Origin: a virus
DNA: 23,112 nt
Direction: 5' to 3' (one strand)
Virus record (IMG/VR): IMGVR_UViG_3300035698_015491
Coordinates: 1 to 23,112 of that record
Shown here: positions 14,782-21,703 of the stretch, one piece after another
How positions within the stretch are numbered: position 1 is the first letter of the stretch
How the letters are laid out: each line of letters starts with the position of its first letter
Translations under genes and position numbers: made by a program
Notes under the pieces: generated by a model
What the model saw: only the letters and a program-made list of their open reading frames with translations
Told to the model about the DNA's origin: nothing
The model's database searches: none

Positions 14782-15045
14782 GGGAGCACAAGGAGTTCCT
14801 ATAAAAATCATTGGAGATCTACTCCTCGCTCCCGCAGTAATTGAGGCACAGAGCGTTCCTATTACAACCTCTATATGGCAAATACGCTCCGCCTCGCAAT
14901 AATCGGGGCACAGGAGGTTCCTATCACAAACTATGGCAAAGCTACCTCCCGCCCCTGCCATTTTCTCATTAACGAGGGAGGCAAAGGGGGTTCCTATCAT
15001 ACAAGCCCTGCCACAAAGCGGGGCTCTTAAAATACTCCCCGCCTC
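14782..15045 (+). ncRNA. four tandem covarying hairpins with conserved TTCCTAT
   Basis: The 332-base gap between portal and the 15067 gene holds four hairpins on one plan. Each has an outer stem of 5-6 bp, an asymmetric internal loop (ACA or AAA on the 5' side, single C on the 3' side), an inner stem of 6 bp ending in T, then TCCTAT opening a loop of about 25-42 nt. Units are 14782-14833 (GGGAGC-ACA-AGGAGT / ACTCCT-C-GCTCCC), 14843-14895 (GAGGC-ACA-GAGCGT / ACGCTC-C-GCCTC), 14905-14955 (GGGGC-ACA-GGAGGT / ACCTCC-C-GCCCC) and 14978-15045 (GAGGC-AAA-GGGGGT / ACTCCC-C-GCCTC, one G-U pair). Stem sequences change with compensation while loop bases are kept, which is strong evidence for a selected RNA (or single-stranded DNA) structure. 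Function unknown; the last unit ends 11 bases before the ribosome binding site of the 15067 gene. Confidence 0.85.
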
Positions 15046-15066
15046 TCATTACAAAAGGAGGAGTAG

Positions 15067-16947
15067 ATGGAATCAATAATCAGGTTGTTCAAAGCGGTTG
15101 AAGTTTTGACAAAGCAGAGAGAAAATCCAAGCAAAGAGCTATTACAGGAAACCATTAAGAAGGGGTTCGTTTTCTCACCAAAAGTCGTTTATAACTATTC
15201 CCGTTTCGAGCTCGCCCAGGTGATAAATGTTGTAGAGAAAGAGCTGGGATTGACCGCTGAGAAGATGAACAGCTCGTTTCACAAATCCTGGGGAAAGGTT
15301 AAGGAAGCAAGTATTATTCAGTTGGTTCTTGAGCAGTTGGTTCATTATTTCACTACCTATGGCTTCGAGAGTATGGGAATTTACAGCCAGGACTCTGTTT
15401 ATATCCCCAGCGAAAAGTTAGAAATCCCGGAATTGGAAGAAGGGATAAGCCTGACTGTGATAAAGGGATATACGAAAGATGAACTCAAAAGTAAACTAAT
15501 AGCTTTACTTCAGTCAGGGATAGCTTTGGCAGAGGACACTCTAAAGGATGTTGTTGACCTGGCCACTTATCTTGAAATAACGGCGGAAGAGATAAGCACA
15601 GTGAAGAATAAAGAAGCGAGGGTAATGTTATATGGTTACTTAGATCTTATCCCGAAAAATCCAGTGGAATTTTTAAGGTACGCCATCTATAAATCCACGA
15701 ACAAGACCCTATTGATCAAGGATAATGCTACCATTGAAGAAATCAAATCAAAAGACAACTTGAATGTGCTCAATGTATTTCTCAAATATGGACGGGAATA
15801 TGGCTTTGAGAGATTGGCCGAGATCTTCCTGCGGTTCAAGCCTCTCTTCCTCGCCTTCAGGTCTAATCAAAGAATGAAAGTTGTCACCAACAGGATCAGA
15901 AGGCTTGCTAAGAAGTATCATCAGCCAATGCCTAGTGATTATCTGAATGAAATTACTTCCAGGATTAAGAACGGAATTGAAATAAACATAAATGAACTTG
16001 AGAAGGAATTAAGCAAAGCGAACGCTTTTAGGAAGATAAGGCTTGCTTATGCTTTGAAGTTCAGGACAGGAAATGTGGACTCAATTCTTTACCGGATACG
16101 AAATGGGAAAGGCTATGCTACGAGCTTTGAGTTCCAAGAAAAAGCTACCGCTCAGAGGATATTGGAAGTTGTCTTGAGCTCGATAGTTAAAGGCTTAGAT
16201 GTTAAAGATAAGAAGATTTACATTCCTGACTATGTGACCTACGCTCTTCCAGCGACTGAGAAACAGTTTACAGGAGACTTTCCTTCCGGGACTTACATAA
16301 AAATACCAAAGGACATGATTGTGGGTATTCACTGGGAAAACGTTGGCAATAACAGAATTGACATTGATCTCTCTATGGTTAATGCTGAAGGTAAATTTGG
16401 CTGGGATGCTGATTATAGGTCGAGTGATAGGAGTGTTTTGTTTTCTGGAGATATGACTAATGCCAAGAGGCCGAACGGTGCTTCGGAGTTCTTCTATGTG
16501 GCAAGGCAAGAAGCGAATTCATATATACTCTTTGCCAACTATTACAATTTTGAAAAGGATATAGAAGTGCCGTTGAAGGTGATTGTGGCGAAAGAGCGAG
16601 TGGAGAATCTCTCAAAGAATTATATGGTTAATCCCAACAATGTGATTGCCATTGCCAAGACGAAGATTACCCAGATGCAGAAGATATTGGGGTTCTTGGT
16701 GACGACGCTTGATGAGTCGAGGTTCTATTTTGCTGAGACTTATCTGGGAAGATCAATAACCTCTTGTGGATCTGAATTCGTTGAGCATAGCAGGAAATAT
16801 CTTTTTGATTTCTACAGTGATACGATTAGCTTGAATGATGTATTGGGCAGAGCAGGAGCTATAATGGTTTCTAATAGGGAAGATTGTGATATTGACCTAT
16901 CACCAGAGAGATTAGAAAAGGACAAGATAATTAGCTTGATATGTTGA
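15067..16947 (+). CDS. large helical-repeat protein with a TerD-like domain, possible RNA-binding protein
   Basis: AGGAGGAG lies directly before the ATG. Residues 1 to about 390 of 626 look alpha-helical and repeat-like, with basic conserved-looking segments FLRYAIYKSTNKTLLIK, FERLAEIFLRFKPLFLAFRS, NRIRRLAKKYHQPMPSDYLN and FRKIRLAYALKFR. Residues about 420-500 resemble a TerD-type beta-sandwich: VGIHWENVGNNRIDIDLSM followed by RSVLFSGDMTNAKRPNGASE. This parallels VGLGWD...DLD...DGSV..SGD in TerD proteins. A C-terminal region of unknown type follows. The gene is flanked by the four-hairpin array upstream and a tRNA-like RNA starting four bases after its stop. HEAT-type helical rings that bind tRNA-like Y RNAs (Ro60/TROVE) are the nearest analogy, but I see no vWA/MIDAS motif, so this is only a hypothesis. 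Confidence 0.7.
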   Translation: MESIIRLFKAVEVLTKQRENPSKELLQETIKKGFVFSPKVVYNYSRFELAQVINVVEKELGLTAEKMNSSFHKSWGKVKEASIIQLVLEQLVHYFTTYGFESMGIYSQDSVYIPSEKLEIPELEEGISLTVIKGYTKDELKSKLIALLQSGIALAEDTLKDVVDLATYLEITAEEISTVKNKEARVMLYGYLDLIPKNPVEFLRYAIYKSTNKTLLIKDNATIEEIKSKDNLNVLNVFLKYGREYGFERLAEIFLRFKPLFLAFRSNQRMKVVTNRIRRLAKKYHQPMPSDYLNEITSRIKNGIEININELEKELSKANAFRKIRLAYALKFRTGNVDSILYRIRNGKGYATSFEFQEKATAQRILEVVLSSIVKGLDVKDKKIYIPDYVTYALPATEKQFTGDFPSGTYIKIPKDMIVGIHWENVGNNRIDIDLSMVNAEGKFGWDADYRSSDRSVLFSGDMTNAKRPNGASEFFYVARQEANSYILFANYYNFEKDIEVPLKVIVAKERVENLSKNYMVNPNNVIAIAKTKITQMQKILGFLVTTLDESRFYFAETYLGRSITSCGSEFVEHSRKYLFDFYSDTISLNDVLGRAGAIMVSNREDCDIDLSPERLEKDKIISLIC

Positions 16948-16950
16948 AAA

Positions 16951-17083
16951 GCCCCGCTGTGGCGTTCTGGCGCCAGGTAAGAGTAGAATAGTTGAAAGAG
17001 AAATAGCAAGTTGCGGGAACCAGAAATAATCCGCTAAAGTTAATTCTCAGGTGCAGAGTGGGTGAATCCTGCCAGCGGGGCAT
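16951..17083 (+). ncRNA. tRNA-like RNA 1 (133 nt)
   Basis: The segment starts GCCCCGCTGTGGCGTTCTGG. Its first nine bases pair perfectly with CAGCGGGGC at 17074-17082, an acceptor-like stem followed by a discriminator-like A. A D-arm-like hairpin TGGCG-TTCTGG-CGCCA lies at 16960-16975. A degenerate T-arm (GCAG ... GGTGAATC-CTGC, 17054-17073) directly abuts the acceptor strand. In place of the anticodon arm is an insert of about 78 nt with possible stems GAGAA 16998-17002/TTCTC 17045-17049 and GCGG 17013-17016/CCGC 17031-17034. No CCA is encoded. It starts just after the stop of the 15067 gene. Two relatives lie at 22817 and 22986. Confidence 0.8.
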
Positions 17084-17093
17084 AAGGGTATAG

Positions 17094-17321
17094 ATGAAGA
17101 TAAAGAAGAGATGGCAACTAATGACAGAAACCGAATTTGATAGCTTATTAACTCAAGCTCCAAATCTCTGTGGAAAGCTGGGGATAACAAAAGAGAAGTG
17201 GAGGGAAGAGCAGAAGCCAAAGCCTCTAAGTATGGGAGCTTGTCCTGATTGTGGAGGGCCGCTGGTTCCTGGGGGAGGCTGTCCTGTTTGTGCTGTGTGT
17301 GGGTGGAGTGAGTGTAGTTGA
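17094..17321 (+). CDS. small zinc-ribbon protein
   Basis: The 75-residue product has a helical N-terminal part (TETEFDSLLTQAPNLCGKLG). It ends in a zinc ribbon, CPDCGGPLVPGGGCPVCAVC then GWSECS, with six cysteines in CxxC pairs. That ending resembles the C-terminal zinc finger of class II ribonucleotide reductases, but the rest of such an enzyme is absent, so only the zinc-binding module is supported. ATAAGGG lies shortly before ATG 17094; an internal ATG at 17121 is possible. Confidence 0.65.
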   Translation: MKIKKRWQLMTETEFDSLLTQAPNLCGKLGITKEKWREEQKPKPLSMGACPDCGGPLVPGGGCPVCAVCGWSECS

Positions 17322-17344
17322 AGATAAAGAAAGGAGAAGAAGAG

Positions 17345-17560
17345 ATGAGTTGTAAAGCCGAAGATATGGAGAGGGGTCTATGTATACTTATGGAGATTAT
17401 GCGTAAGTCTATGTCTACAATGAAGGAGCTTGCTTTTGCTTTAGAGTGTGCTGCTAAAAGGACAAAGTGTTTTTCTATTGATGGACAAGCTATCTCAGAA
17501 GAAGAGTTTGGGAGACGGTGGAAGAAAGAAGGATCAAGAAGAGGGTTGAGAAGGAATTGA
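17345..17560 (+). CDS. hypothetical protein, 71 residues
   Basis: I chose ATG 17345, which follows AAAGGAGAAGAAGAG; an upstream TTG at 17318 has no suitable site. The product has cysteines at positions 3, 13, 35 and 42 without a clear zinc motif, a helical centre (MEIMRKSMSTMKELAFALEC) and a basic C-terminus (WKKEGSRRGLRRN). The TGA is directly followed by the next ATG at 17561. No family recognised. Confidence 0.6.
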   Translation: MSCKAEDMERGLCILMEIMRKSMSTMKELAFALECAAKRTKCFSIDGQAISEEEFGRRWKKEGSRRGLRRN

Positions 17561-17713
17561 ATGGTTAGAATTAAAGGCCAAAGAACTACCTGGAAAGAGC
17601 TTTCAGACGCTTTAACTGTTTTAGAAGCTAAGCTCCAAAAGCGTGATGTAGAAAGCGTTAAAATAATCAAGAAAGGGGTGAAGAAGGATGACAGTAAAAT
17701 TCAGAAGAAGTGA
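17561..17713 (+). CDS. small basic hypothetical protein, 50 residues
   Basis: The ATG directly follows the previous TGA, and GAAGGAATTGA serves as the ribosome binding region. The product begins MVRIKGQRTTWKELSDALTV and ends with a lysine-rich tail. The next gene starts within it at 17688. Coupled spacing is the main support; no family recognised. Confidence 0.5.
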   Translation: MVRIKGQRTTWKELSDALTVLEAKLQKRDVESVKIIKKGVKKDDSKIQKK

Positions 17714-17819
17714 AGTGAAAATGGAGAATGGCTTCATGGCCAGAGAAGCAAGTGGTGGTTTAGTGGAATTGAATTGCTTGGTCAGCTTGGCGGGTAGAGA
17801 TGACAAGGACTGGGGATAA
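17688..17819 (+). CDS. small hypothetical protein, 43 residues
   Basis: The ATG at 17688 follows AAGAAGG and overlaps the preceding gene by 26 bases; its TAA overlaps the next ATG (TAATG at 17817-17821). The product starts MTVKFRRSEVKMENGFMARE and ends RDDKDWG. Support comes from the overlapping start and stop arrangement only. Confidence 0.45.
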   Translation: MTVKFRRSEVKMENGFMAREASGGLVELNCLVSLAGRDDKDWG

Positions 17820-18013
17820 TGAAAAAGCACATAGTGGTGAAAGCCCAGAAGCGCAAGAGGAGAAATAAGAGGAAGTATGGAAGGAGGATGGATAGTATAA
17901 GCTATAAAAGAGAGGAAACTGTAGGCCAGATAAAGGAGTTAAGGTTAAGAGGAGGAAAGCCTACAAGAAAACTTAGAAGGTTATGGGAGAAGATTCTGGG
18001 GAGGGGCAAATGA
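17819..18013 (+). CDS. small highly basic protein, 64 residues
   Basis: The start overlaps the preceding stop (TAATG). About half of the residues are lysine or arginine (KAQKRKRRNKRKYGRRMD and a C-terminal RKLRRLWEKILGRGK), so nucleic-acid binding is likely on charge alone. It lies upstream of the MuF-like gene. Low-complexity composition makes family assignment impossible by eye. Confidence 0.5.
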   Translation: MKKHIVVKAQKRKRRNKRKYGRRMDSISYKREETVGQIKELRLRGGKPTRKLRRLWEKILGRGK

Positions 18014-18021
18014 GAAGAATT

Positions 18022-18041
18022 AGCTATAATGTGGTTCTAAA
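18022..18041 (+). promoter_or_regulatory. conserved intergenic promoter-like element, copy 2
   Basis: AGCTATAATGTGGTTCTAAA lies in the 122-base gap ahead of the MuF-like gene and contains a perfect TATAAT. It differs from the copy at 12904-12923 by one base and is followed by the same kind of A-rich run. No clear -35 box is visible, which would suit a phage-specific polymerase factor. A tiny reading frame at 18057-18128 (23 residues) follows it, but I do not call it as a gene. Confidence 0.5.
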
Positions 18042-18135
18042 AAAAAGAAAAGGAATATGAACAACTTAACTCATCAAGAAATATTTAACCATAATACTCT
18101 AAAAACAAGTAATGTCTTAAGGAGTTGATAAAGTA

Positions 18136-19566
18136 ATGCCAGATATCTCCAAAGCCATAGAGAAAGCCACCCAGAAAGCCATTGATTCTTATGGCAGATA
18201 TGAGGAAACTCATCTAAAGAAGCTATTCAATCTGCACCTTGAAGCCAGAAGAAACATAGAAAGAGAGATAGCTTCCAGATGGGCACTCATACCTAAGGAT
18301 GTTACCAGCACTGCGGCCATCAGGAGACTTCGGGAAATGCAAAGAGCTGTAACCGCTGAAATGGAGATCTTCCGAGCCAAGCTGGCCAATGAATTGCCAG
18401 AGATGGTTAAAGGAGCCGGAGACAAGGGCATCCAGATGGGGCAATCAGAGCTGGAAGCGCTCCTGGCTAATATGGATAAAACCATTACGCCTTCTTTCAG
18501 CATATTGAATAAGCAAGCGATAGAGGTATATTCTGAGTATGCTTTGCAGCTCAGTGACGCTGATACCGTTCAAGCTCTGAAACAGATACAAAGCAGGCTT
18601 CAGCTGGGATTGATCCAGGGTGACACCGTGGGAAAACTAACGACAGACATACGACAAATGATCGGAGCTGAACGGGGTAAACCAGCTAAGGGGCTTACTG
18701 CAAAGGCAAGAAGAATCGCTAGAACCGAGGGCGCCAGGTCTTTTGAAGCAGGTCATACCGCCTATGGTAAGAGCACTGATTGGATAATAGGAGAGAGACA
18801 TAGGGTTAACCCGGTAGGTCCCTGGCCATGTTCGATTTGTGAGCCATTAGAGGGAAATGAATACTATTATGATAAAGGTGAAAGTGCGGGGAATCCTCAG
18901 CACCCCAATGGGCGTTGTTATACAACTTATATTTATAGGAGTGACCTTTTCACTCCAGCTGAAATAACTCAGATGAGAGAAGAAGCTGGAGTAACTCTGC
19001 CTATTAAAGGGCCTGTAATTCTCAAGCCATCTGCTAAGATAAAGACTGGAATTGATATTTTTGCACATAAGTATGGTGGATATAAGACAGAGAGAGCGAC
19101 TCATTTTGATAGTTTGGGAAACCAATTCTTATTCAAAAAGCAAGTAGGTAAAACTCCTCAGTTGGCTTATAATAAGGATGAGATAGTGTTATTAAGGGGC
19201 AAGGGAGCAATTGTTGTCCATAATCACCCTAATGGCTCGTCTTTTTCAATGGAAGATATTGGCTTTAGTAGCTATGCGAATGAAAAACAAACTTGGGTAG
19301 TGGGTAAAGAGTATAAGTATAGTTTACAACCGAAAGCTGGTAAGGGTTGGCCAACTGGCGAAAGAATACAGCGTGTTTATGGTAAGTACGAGGAAGTAGT
19401 TGCAGAGGAGTGGAAAAATGATGTTTATCAGCTTATTTCAACTCCTTCTGGGTTGAAGCCGAGATTGACTGAACGGGCAGCTTCAATAAAATATAGCCAT
19501 ATAATTATGAAGAATACAGCTAAAGAATTAGGCTTAGAATATACTAGAATTCCAGTAGGAGGTTAG
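18136..19566 (+). CDS. MuF-like phage head protein with a JAB-like C-terminal domain
   Basis: Residues 1-280 have the pattern of the phage Mu protein F family: a helical region, then ARRIARTEGARSFEAGHTAY, PWPCSICEPLEGNEYY and NPQHPNGRCYTTYIYR. These proteins are minor head components near the portal. Residues about 300-476 are extra and contain VVHNHPNGSSFSMEDI (H362, H364, D374), close to the HxHP...SxxD metal site of JAB/MPN and RadC-type proteins. MuF proteins of prophages are known to carry C-terminal toxin or enzyme domains delivered with the virion. This one may be a metalloprotease-like or nuclease-like effector. TTAAGGAG precedes the ATG with good spacing. Confidence 0.8.
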   Translation: MPDISKAIEKATQKAIDSYGRYEETHLKKLFNLHLEARRNIEREIASRWALIPKDVTSTAAIRRLREMQRAVTAEMEIFRAKLANELPEMVKGAGDKGIQMGQSELEALLANMDKTITPSFSILNKQAIEVYSEYALQLSDADTVQALKQIQSRLQLGLIQGDTVGKLTTDIRQMIGAERGKPAKGLTAKARRIARTEGARSFEAGHTAYGKSTDWIIGERHRVNPVGPWPCSICEPLEGNEYYYDKGESAGNPQHPNGRCYTTYIYRSDLFTPAEITQMREEAGVTLPIKGPVILKPSAKIKTGIDIFAHKYGGYKTERATHFDSLGNQFLFKKQVGKTPQLAYNKDEIVLLRGKGAIVVHNHPNGSSFSMEDIGFSSYANEKQTWVVGKEYKYSLQPKAGKGWPTGERIQRVYGKYEEVVAEEWKNDVYQLISTPSGLKPRLTERAASIKYSHIIMKNTAKELGLEYTRIPVGG

Positions 19567-19567
19567 A

Positions 19568-19681
19568 ATGCCAAAAACTAAAGATGGTGGATATATTATA
19601 GACGAACCGGAAGCAGGAATTGGTTATAAGCCATATAAGAAAGCAACGGAAAAGAAAAAGAAGAAGACTGAGAAGAAATAG
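19568..19681 (+). CDS. small lysine-rich protein, 37 residues
   Basis: The ATG comes one base after the MuF-like stop, and AGGAGG at 19557-19562 provides a ribosome binding site inside the end of that gene. The product starts MPKTKDGGYIIDEPEAGIGY and ends in a run of lysines. In a MuF-toxin arrangement this is the place where an immunity protein might sit, but 37 residues is very short and I see no supporting motif. Confidence 0.5.
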   Translation: MPKTKDGGYIIDEPEAGIGYKPYKKATEKKKKKTEKK

Positions 19682-19695
19682 AGGAGTTGAGAGGT

Positions 19696-20721
19696 TTGAA
19701 AATAAGTAAGCCGAAATTGATTGTTTGTGAGAGTTGTGGTAAAGAAAGACCACATCAGGCATTTGGGCTTTGCAATCTTTGTTATGCTAAGCGGTACTAT
19801 CGAAAGCATAGAGTGCTGAAGGAGCGTAAAGAGAGGTTTTGTGCTTGTTGTGGAAAGGTATTTATGCCAAGGAAATTTAGTTCGAATCAGAAATTTTGTA
19901 GCCATAGTTGTAGTGAAAGAGGCGATTTGACTAAGATCTGTCGGTGGTGCCATAAGGAGTATAAGGTTACGAAAAGACGCTTTGAGATTTCCAAGTGTTG
20001 TTCCCGGTCTTGTTTGGCAAAATACGAGCAAAGTAAGAAAACTAAAGAAGAGAGATCTGAAATAGCTTCTAAAAGGGCTTATAACCGCTGGGCCAAATAT
20101 ACACCTGAAGAACGTAGCCAAATGAATACCGGGGAGAATAATCCTCGTTATGGTTGTGTGGTTACAGAGGAGACGAGGCGAAAAATATCAGAGGGGAATA
20201 TGGGCAATATCCCTTGGGATAAGGGCTTGACTAAATATACCGACCCCAGGTTGAAAGCTGCTGGTAAAAAGGTAGCTGGTTCGGGTAATGGCATGTTCGG
20301 TAAAGTTCCTTCTTCGAGATGTAATCTTAACCACGGGGGATTCCGAGATGATCTGGGGCATAATGTGAGAAGCACCTGGGAGGCGAACGTAGCTAGGATC
20401 TTTAATTATCTTGGGATCGAATATGAGTATGAAGGGGAGACCTTCAGGTTAGGTGAGACTTGCTACACTCCAGATTTCAAACTTGGAGCAAAACAATTCT
20501 GTGAGGTTAAGGGATTTATGAGGCCAAAGAGTAAGATGAAGATTGAGAAGTTCATTGAGTTATTCCCAGAGTATTCATTGTTTCTGATTGATAAGGATGT
20601 CTATGAATTCCTGGAGATAGAATTTAGTCAGAAGGTTTCTATGTGGGAGTTTCCAAAGCGGATTGAGGAAAAGGAAGATAGAACTAAGGACCAGTTTCTG
20701 CTTGAGTTTGCGAATAATTAG
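19696..20721 (+). CDS. free-standing homing endonuclease (zinc fingers, NUMOD3, PD-(D/E)XK nuclease)
   Basis: I prefer TTG 19696, 9 bases after GAGGAG; a TTG at 19687 is too close to that site. The 341-residue product has several CxxC zinc-finger-like units (CESC, CNLC, CACC, CSHSC, CRWC, CSRSC). It then has NUMOD3-type repeats (NTGENNPRYG, ISEGNMGNIPWDKG, GSGNGMFGK). The C-terminal nuclease region has RSTWEANVARIFNYLGIEYE, YTPDFKLG (D260) and FCEVKGF (E270, K272). Modular DNA-binding pieces joined to a PD-(D/E)XK or VSR-like nuclease are typical of phage homing endonucleases. It probably arrived as a mobile gene after the MuF-like gene. Confidence 0.82.
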   Translation: MKISKPKLIVCESCGKERPHQAFGLCNLCYAKRYYRKHRVLKERKERFCACCGKVFMPRKFSSNQKFCSHSCSERGDLTKICRWCHKEYKVTKRRFEISKCCSRSCLAKYEQSKKTKEERSEIASKRAYNRWAKYTPEERSQMNTGENNPRYGCVVTEETRRKISEGNMGNIPWDKGLTKYTDPRLKAAGKKVAGSGNGMFGKVPSSRCNLNHGGFRDDLGHNVRSTWEANVARIFNYLGIEYEYEGETFRLGETCYTPDFKLGAKQFCEVKGFMRPKSKMKIEKFIELFPEYSLFLIDKDVYEFLEIEFSQKVSMWEFPKRIEEKEDRTKDQFLLEFANN

Positions 20722-20843
20722 AAGAGCTAACCCCAGACCCTAAAAAAAGAAATAAAAAAGACTTGAAAAACCCTTAAAAACAATAAAAAAGAAGTTCAAA
20801 ACACAACCATAAAAAGGAAGAAAAAGCTAAAAGGAGTAAGCAA

Positions 20844-21053
20844 ATGAAAGAAGGTATTCTGAAGATTCTGATGAAGCACAGAGGCACCCGGCTAGACCGG
20901 ATCAAGGCAACAAATTATCTGGATTTAGACGTGGTTGGAGAGGTAGTAGCTGAGGAGATAATAGCTTATATGGAAGAGGAGTTGGTTCCTTCCAGCGAGG
21001 GAGGTGTGTTACACTGGACTGAACCAGGTGGAGCTGCACCCAGGGGAGGATAA
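20844..21053 (+). CDS. hypothetical protein, 69 residues
   Basis: AAAAGGAGTAAGCAA precedes the ATG. The product has an amphipathic helical N-terminus (KEGILKILMKHRGTRLDRIK) and a glycine/proline-rich end (EPGGAAPRGG). The middle resembles a short winged-helix or phage accessory protein but is not recognisable with confidence. The upstream gap 20722-20843 is A-rich, with AGCTA followed by CCCTAAAAAAAG, loosely like the elements at 12904 and 18022. No other structure is seen there. Confidence 0.65.
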   Translation: MKEGILKILMKHRGTRLDRIKATNYLDLDVVGEVVAEEIIAYMEEELVPSSEGGVLHWTEPGGAAPRGG

Positions 21054-21054
21054 T

Positions 21055-21201
21055 ATGGGAGCCATAATAGTTATAGGAGTTATAGCCGTTGTCTTTGCTC
21101 TGGAGTACCTTGTTCTCAGGAAACTAAGAGGAGATATGGTGAAGATGGAGAAGGCACTTGAGAAACTAAAGGAGGAGATGAATAATGGACGTCAGCGATA
21201 A
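21055..21201 (+). CDS. small membrane protein with a cytoplasmic coiled coil
   Basis: ATG 21055 follows GGGGAGGATAAT, one base after the previous stop; an upstream in-frame ATG at 21004 is inside the preceding gene. The 48-residue product has one membrane segment (residues about 3-20) and a charged helix (KMEKALEKLKEEMNNGRQR). The gene overlaps the next start at 21185. This shape is shared by many small phage proteins near tail or lysis genes; function unknown. Confidence 0.65.
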   Translation: MGAIIVIGVIAVVFALEYLVLRKLRGDMVKMEKALEKLKEEMNNGRQR

Positions 21202-21598
21202 GTATGTTAATATGTGCCGGAAGGCGCTGGAGGTGCAGGATTACTACAAAGGGCATACTGTTGAGTTGGGAGACTTTTATTGGCATCGCAACAATGGTAT
21301 TGGGGTGATAGGGAATGAGGATCTATTTAACCGCCCTTTTATAGTATTCTGGCTTTCCAGGCTTGATCAGCTAATAGATATGCTTGAAGGCAACTTTAAG
21401 CTTCCCAGCACTAAGTTGATGTTCTTTTCTATGTGGGATGAAGGCTCAGGAGCTTGGAGTAAATGCGGTTGTGAGACGCTGGAACAGCTTTTCTTGGTCT
21501 GCATTATGTGGGTGCAGTACAAGAAGAAATGGGATAAAGTTGGGGAGAAATGGACGACTATAGACTTCGTAGAGAGAGGTGGGATTGTCTCAGTGTAA
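21185..21598 (+). CDS. hypothetical protein, 137 residues
   Basis: The ATG overlaps the end of the preceding gene, with GGAGGAG 6-12 bases ahead. The product has many aromatic residues, a helical segment FIVFWLSRLDQLIDMLEGNF, a CGC pair near residue 94 and a segment ETLEQLFLVCIMWVQYKKKW. It looks like a compact soluble alpha-helical protein, commonly seen as an uncharacterised phage gene. I cannot assign a function. Confidence 0.7.
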   Translation: MDVSDKYVNMCRKALEVQDYYKGHTVELGDFYWHRNNGIGVIGNEDLFNRPFIVFWLSRLDQLIDMLEGNFKLPSTKLMFFSMWDEGSGAWSKCGCETLEQLFLVCIMWVQYKKKWDKVGEKWTTIDFVERGGIVSV

Positions 21599-21600
21599 AA

Positions 21601-21687
21601 TGATGCTGAAAACGCCTGAATGTCTTTTACAAAGAATGGCTCTAACAGTGAATAAAATGGACTCCGCTACGGGGGTAAACAGCATCA
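21601..21687 (+). other. structured intergenic element closed by an 8-bp stem
   Basis: TGATGCTG at 21601-21608 is perfectly complementary to CAGCATCA at 21680-21687 and encloses 71 bases between two genes. Inside, CTTT-TAC-AAAG and ACTCC-GCTACG-GGGGT can form smaller hairpins. The segment CTACGGGGGTAA (21668-21679) occurs again in the next intergenic gap (21936-21945 region). It may be a small RNA, a leader of the 21704 gene or a protein-binding site. Confidence 0.45.
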
Positions 21688-21703
21688 AAAAAGAGGAGAG
21701 AAA

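Noticed and set aside
14782-15045. Type III toxin-antitoxin (ToxIN-like) antitoxin repeats
   Set aside because: ToxI repeats are near-identical in sequence and precede a ToxN gene of about 170 residues. Here the stems differ between units and the downstream protein is 626 residues and unrelated.
17047-17670. Minus-strand open frame of 207 residues
   Set aside because: It runs antisense to several small plus-strand genes with good start sites, has serine/leucine-rich shadow composition and no recognisable motif.
18057-18128. 23-residue leader peptide before the MuF gene
   Set aside because: AAAAGGAAT is too close to the ATG, composition is unremarkable and nothing else supports translation.
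19624-20121. Minus-strand open frame of 165 residues
   Set aside because: It is antisense to the zinc-finger part of the homing endonuclease and its composition is that of a shadow frame.
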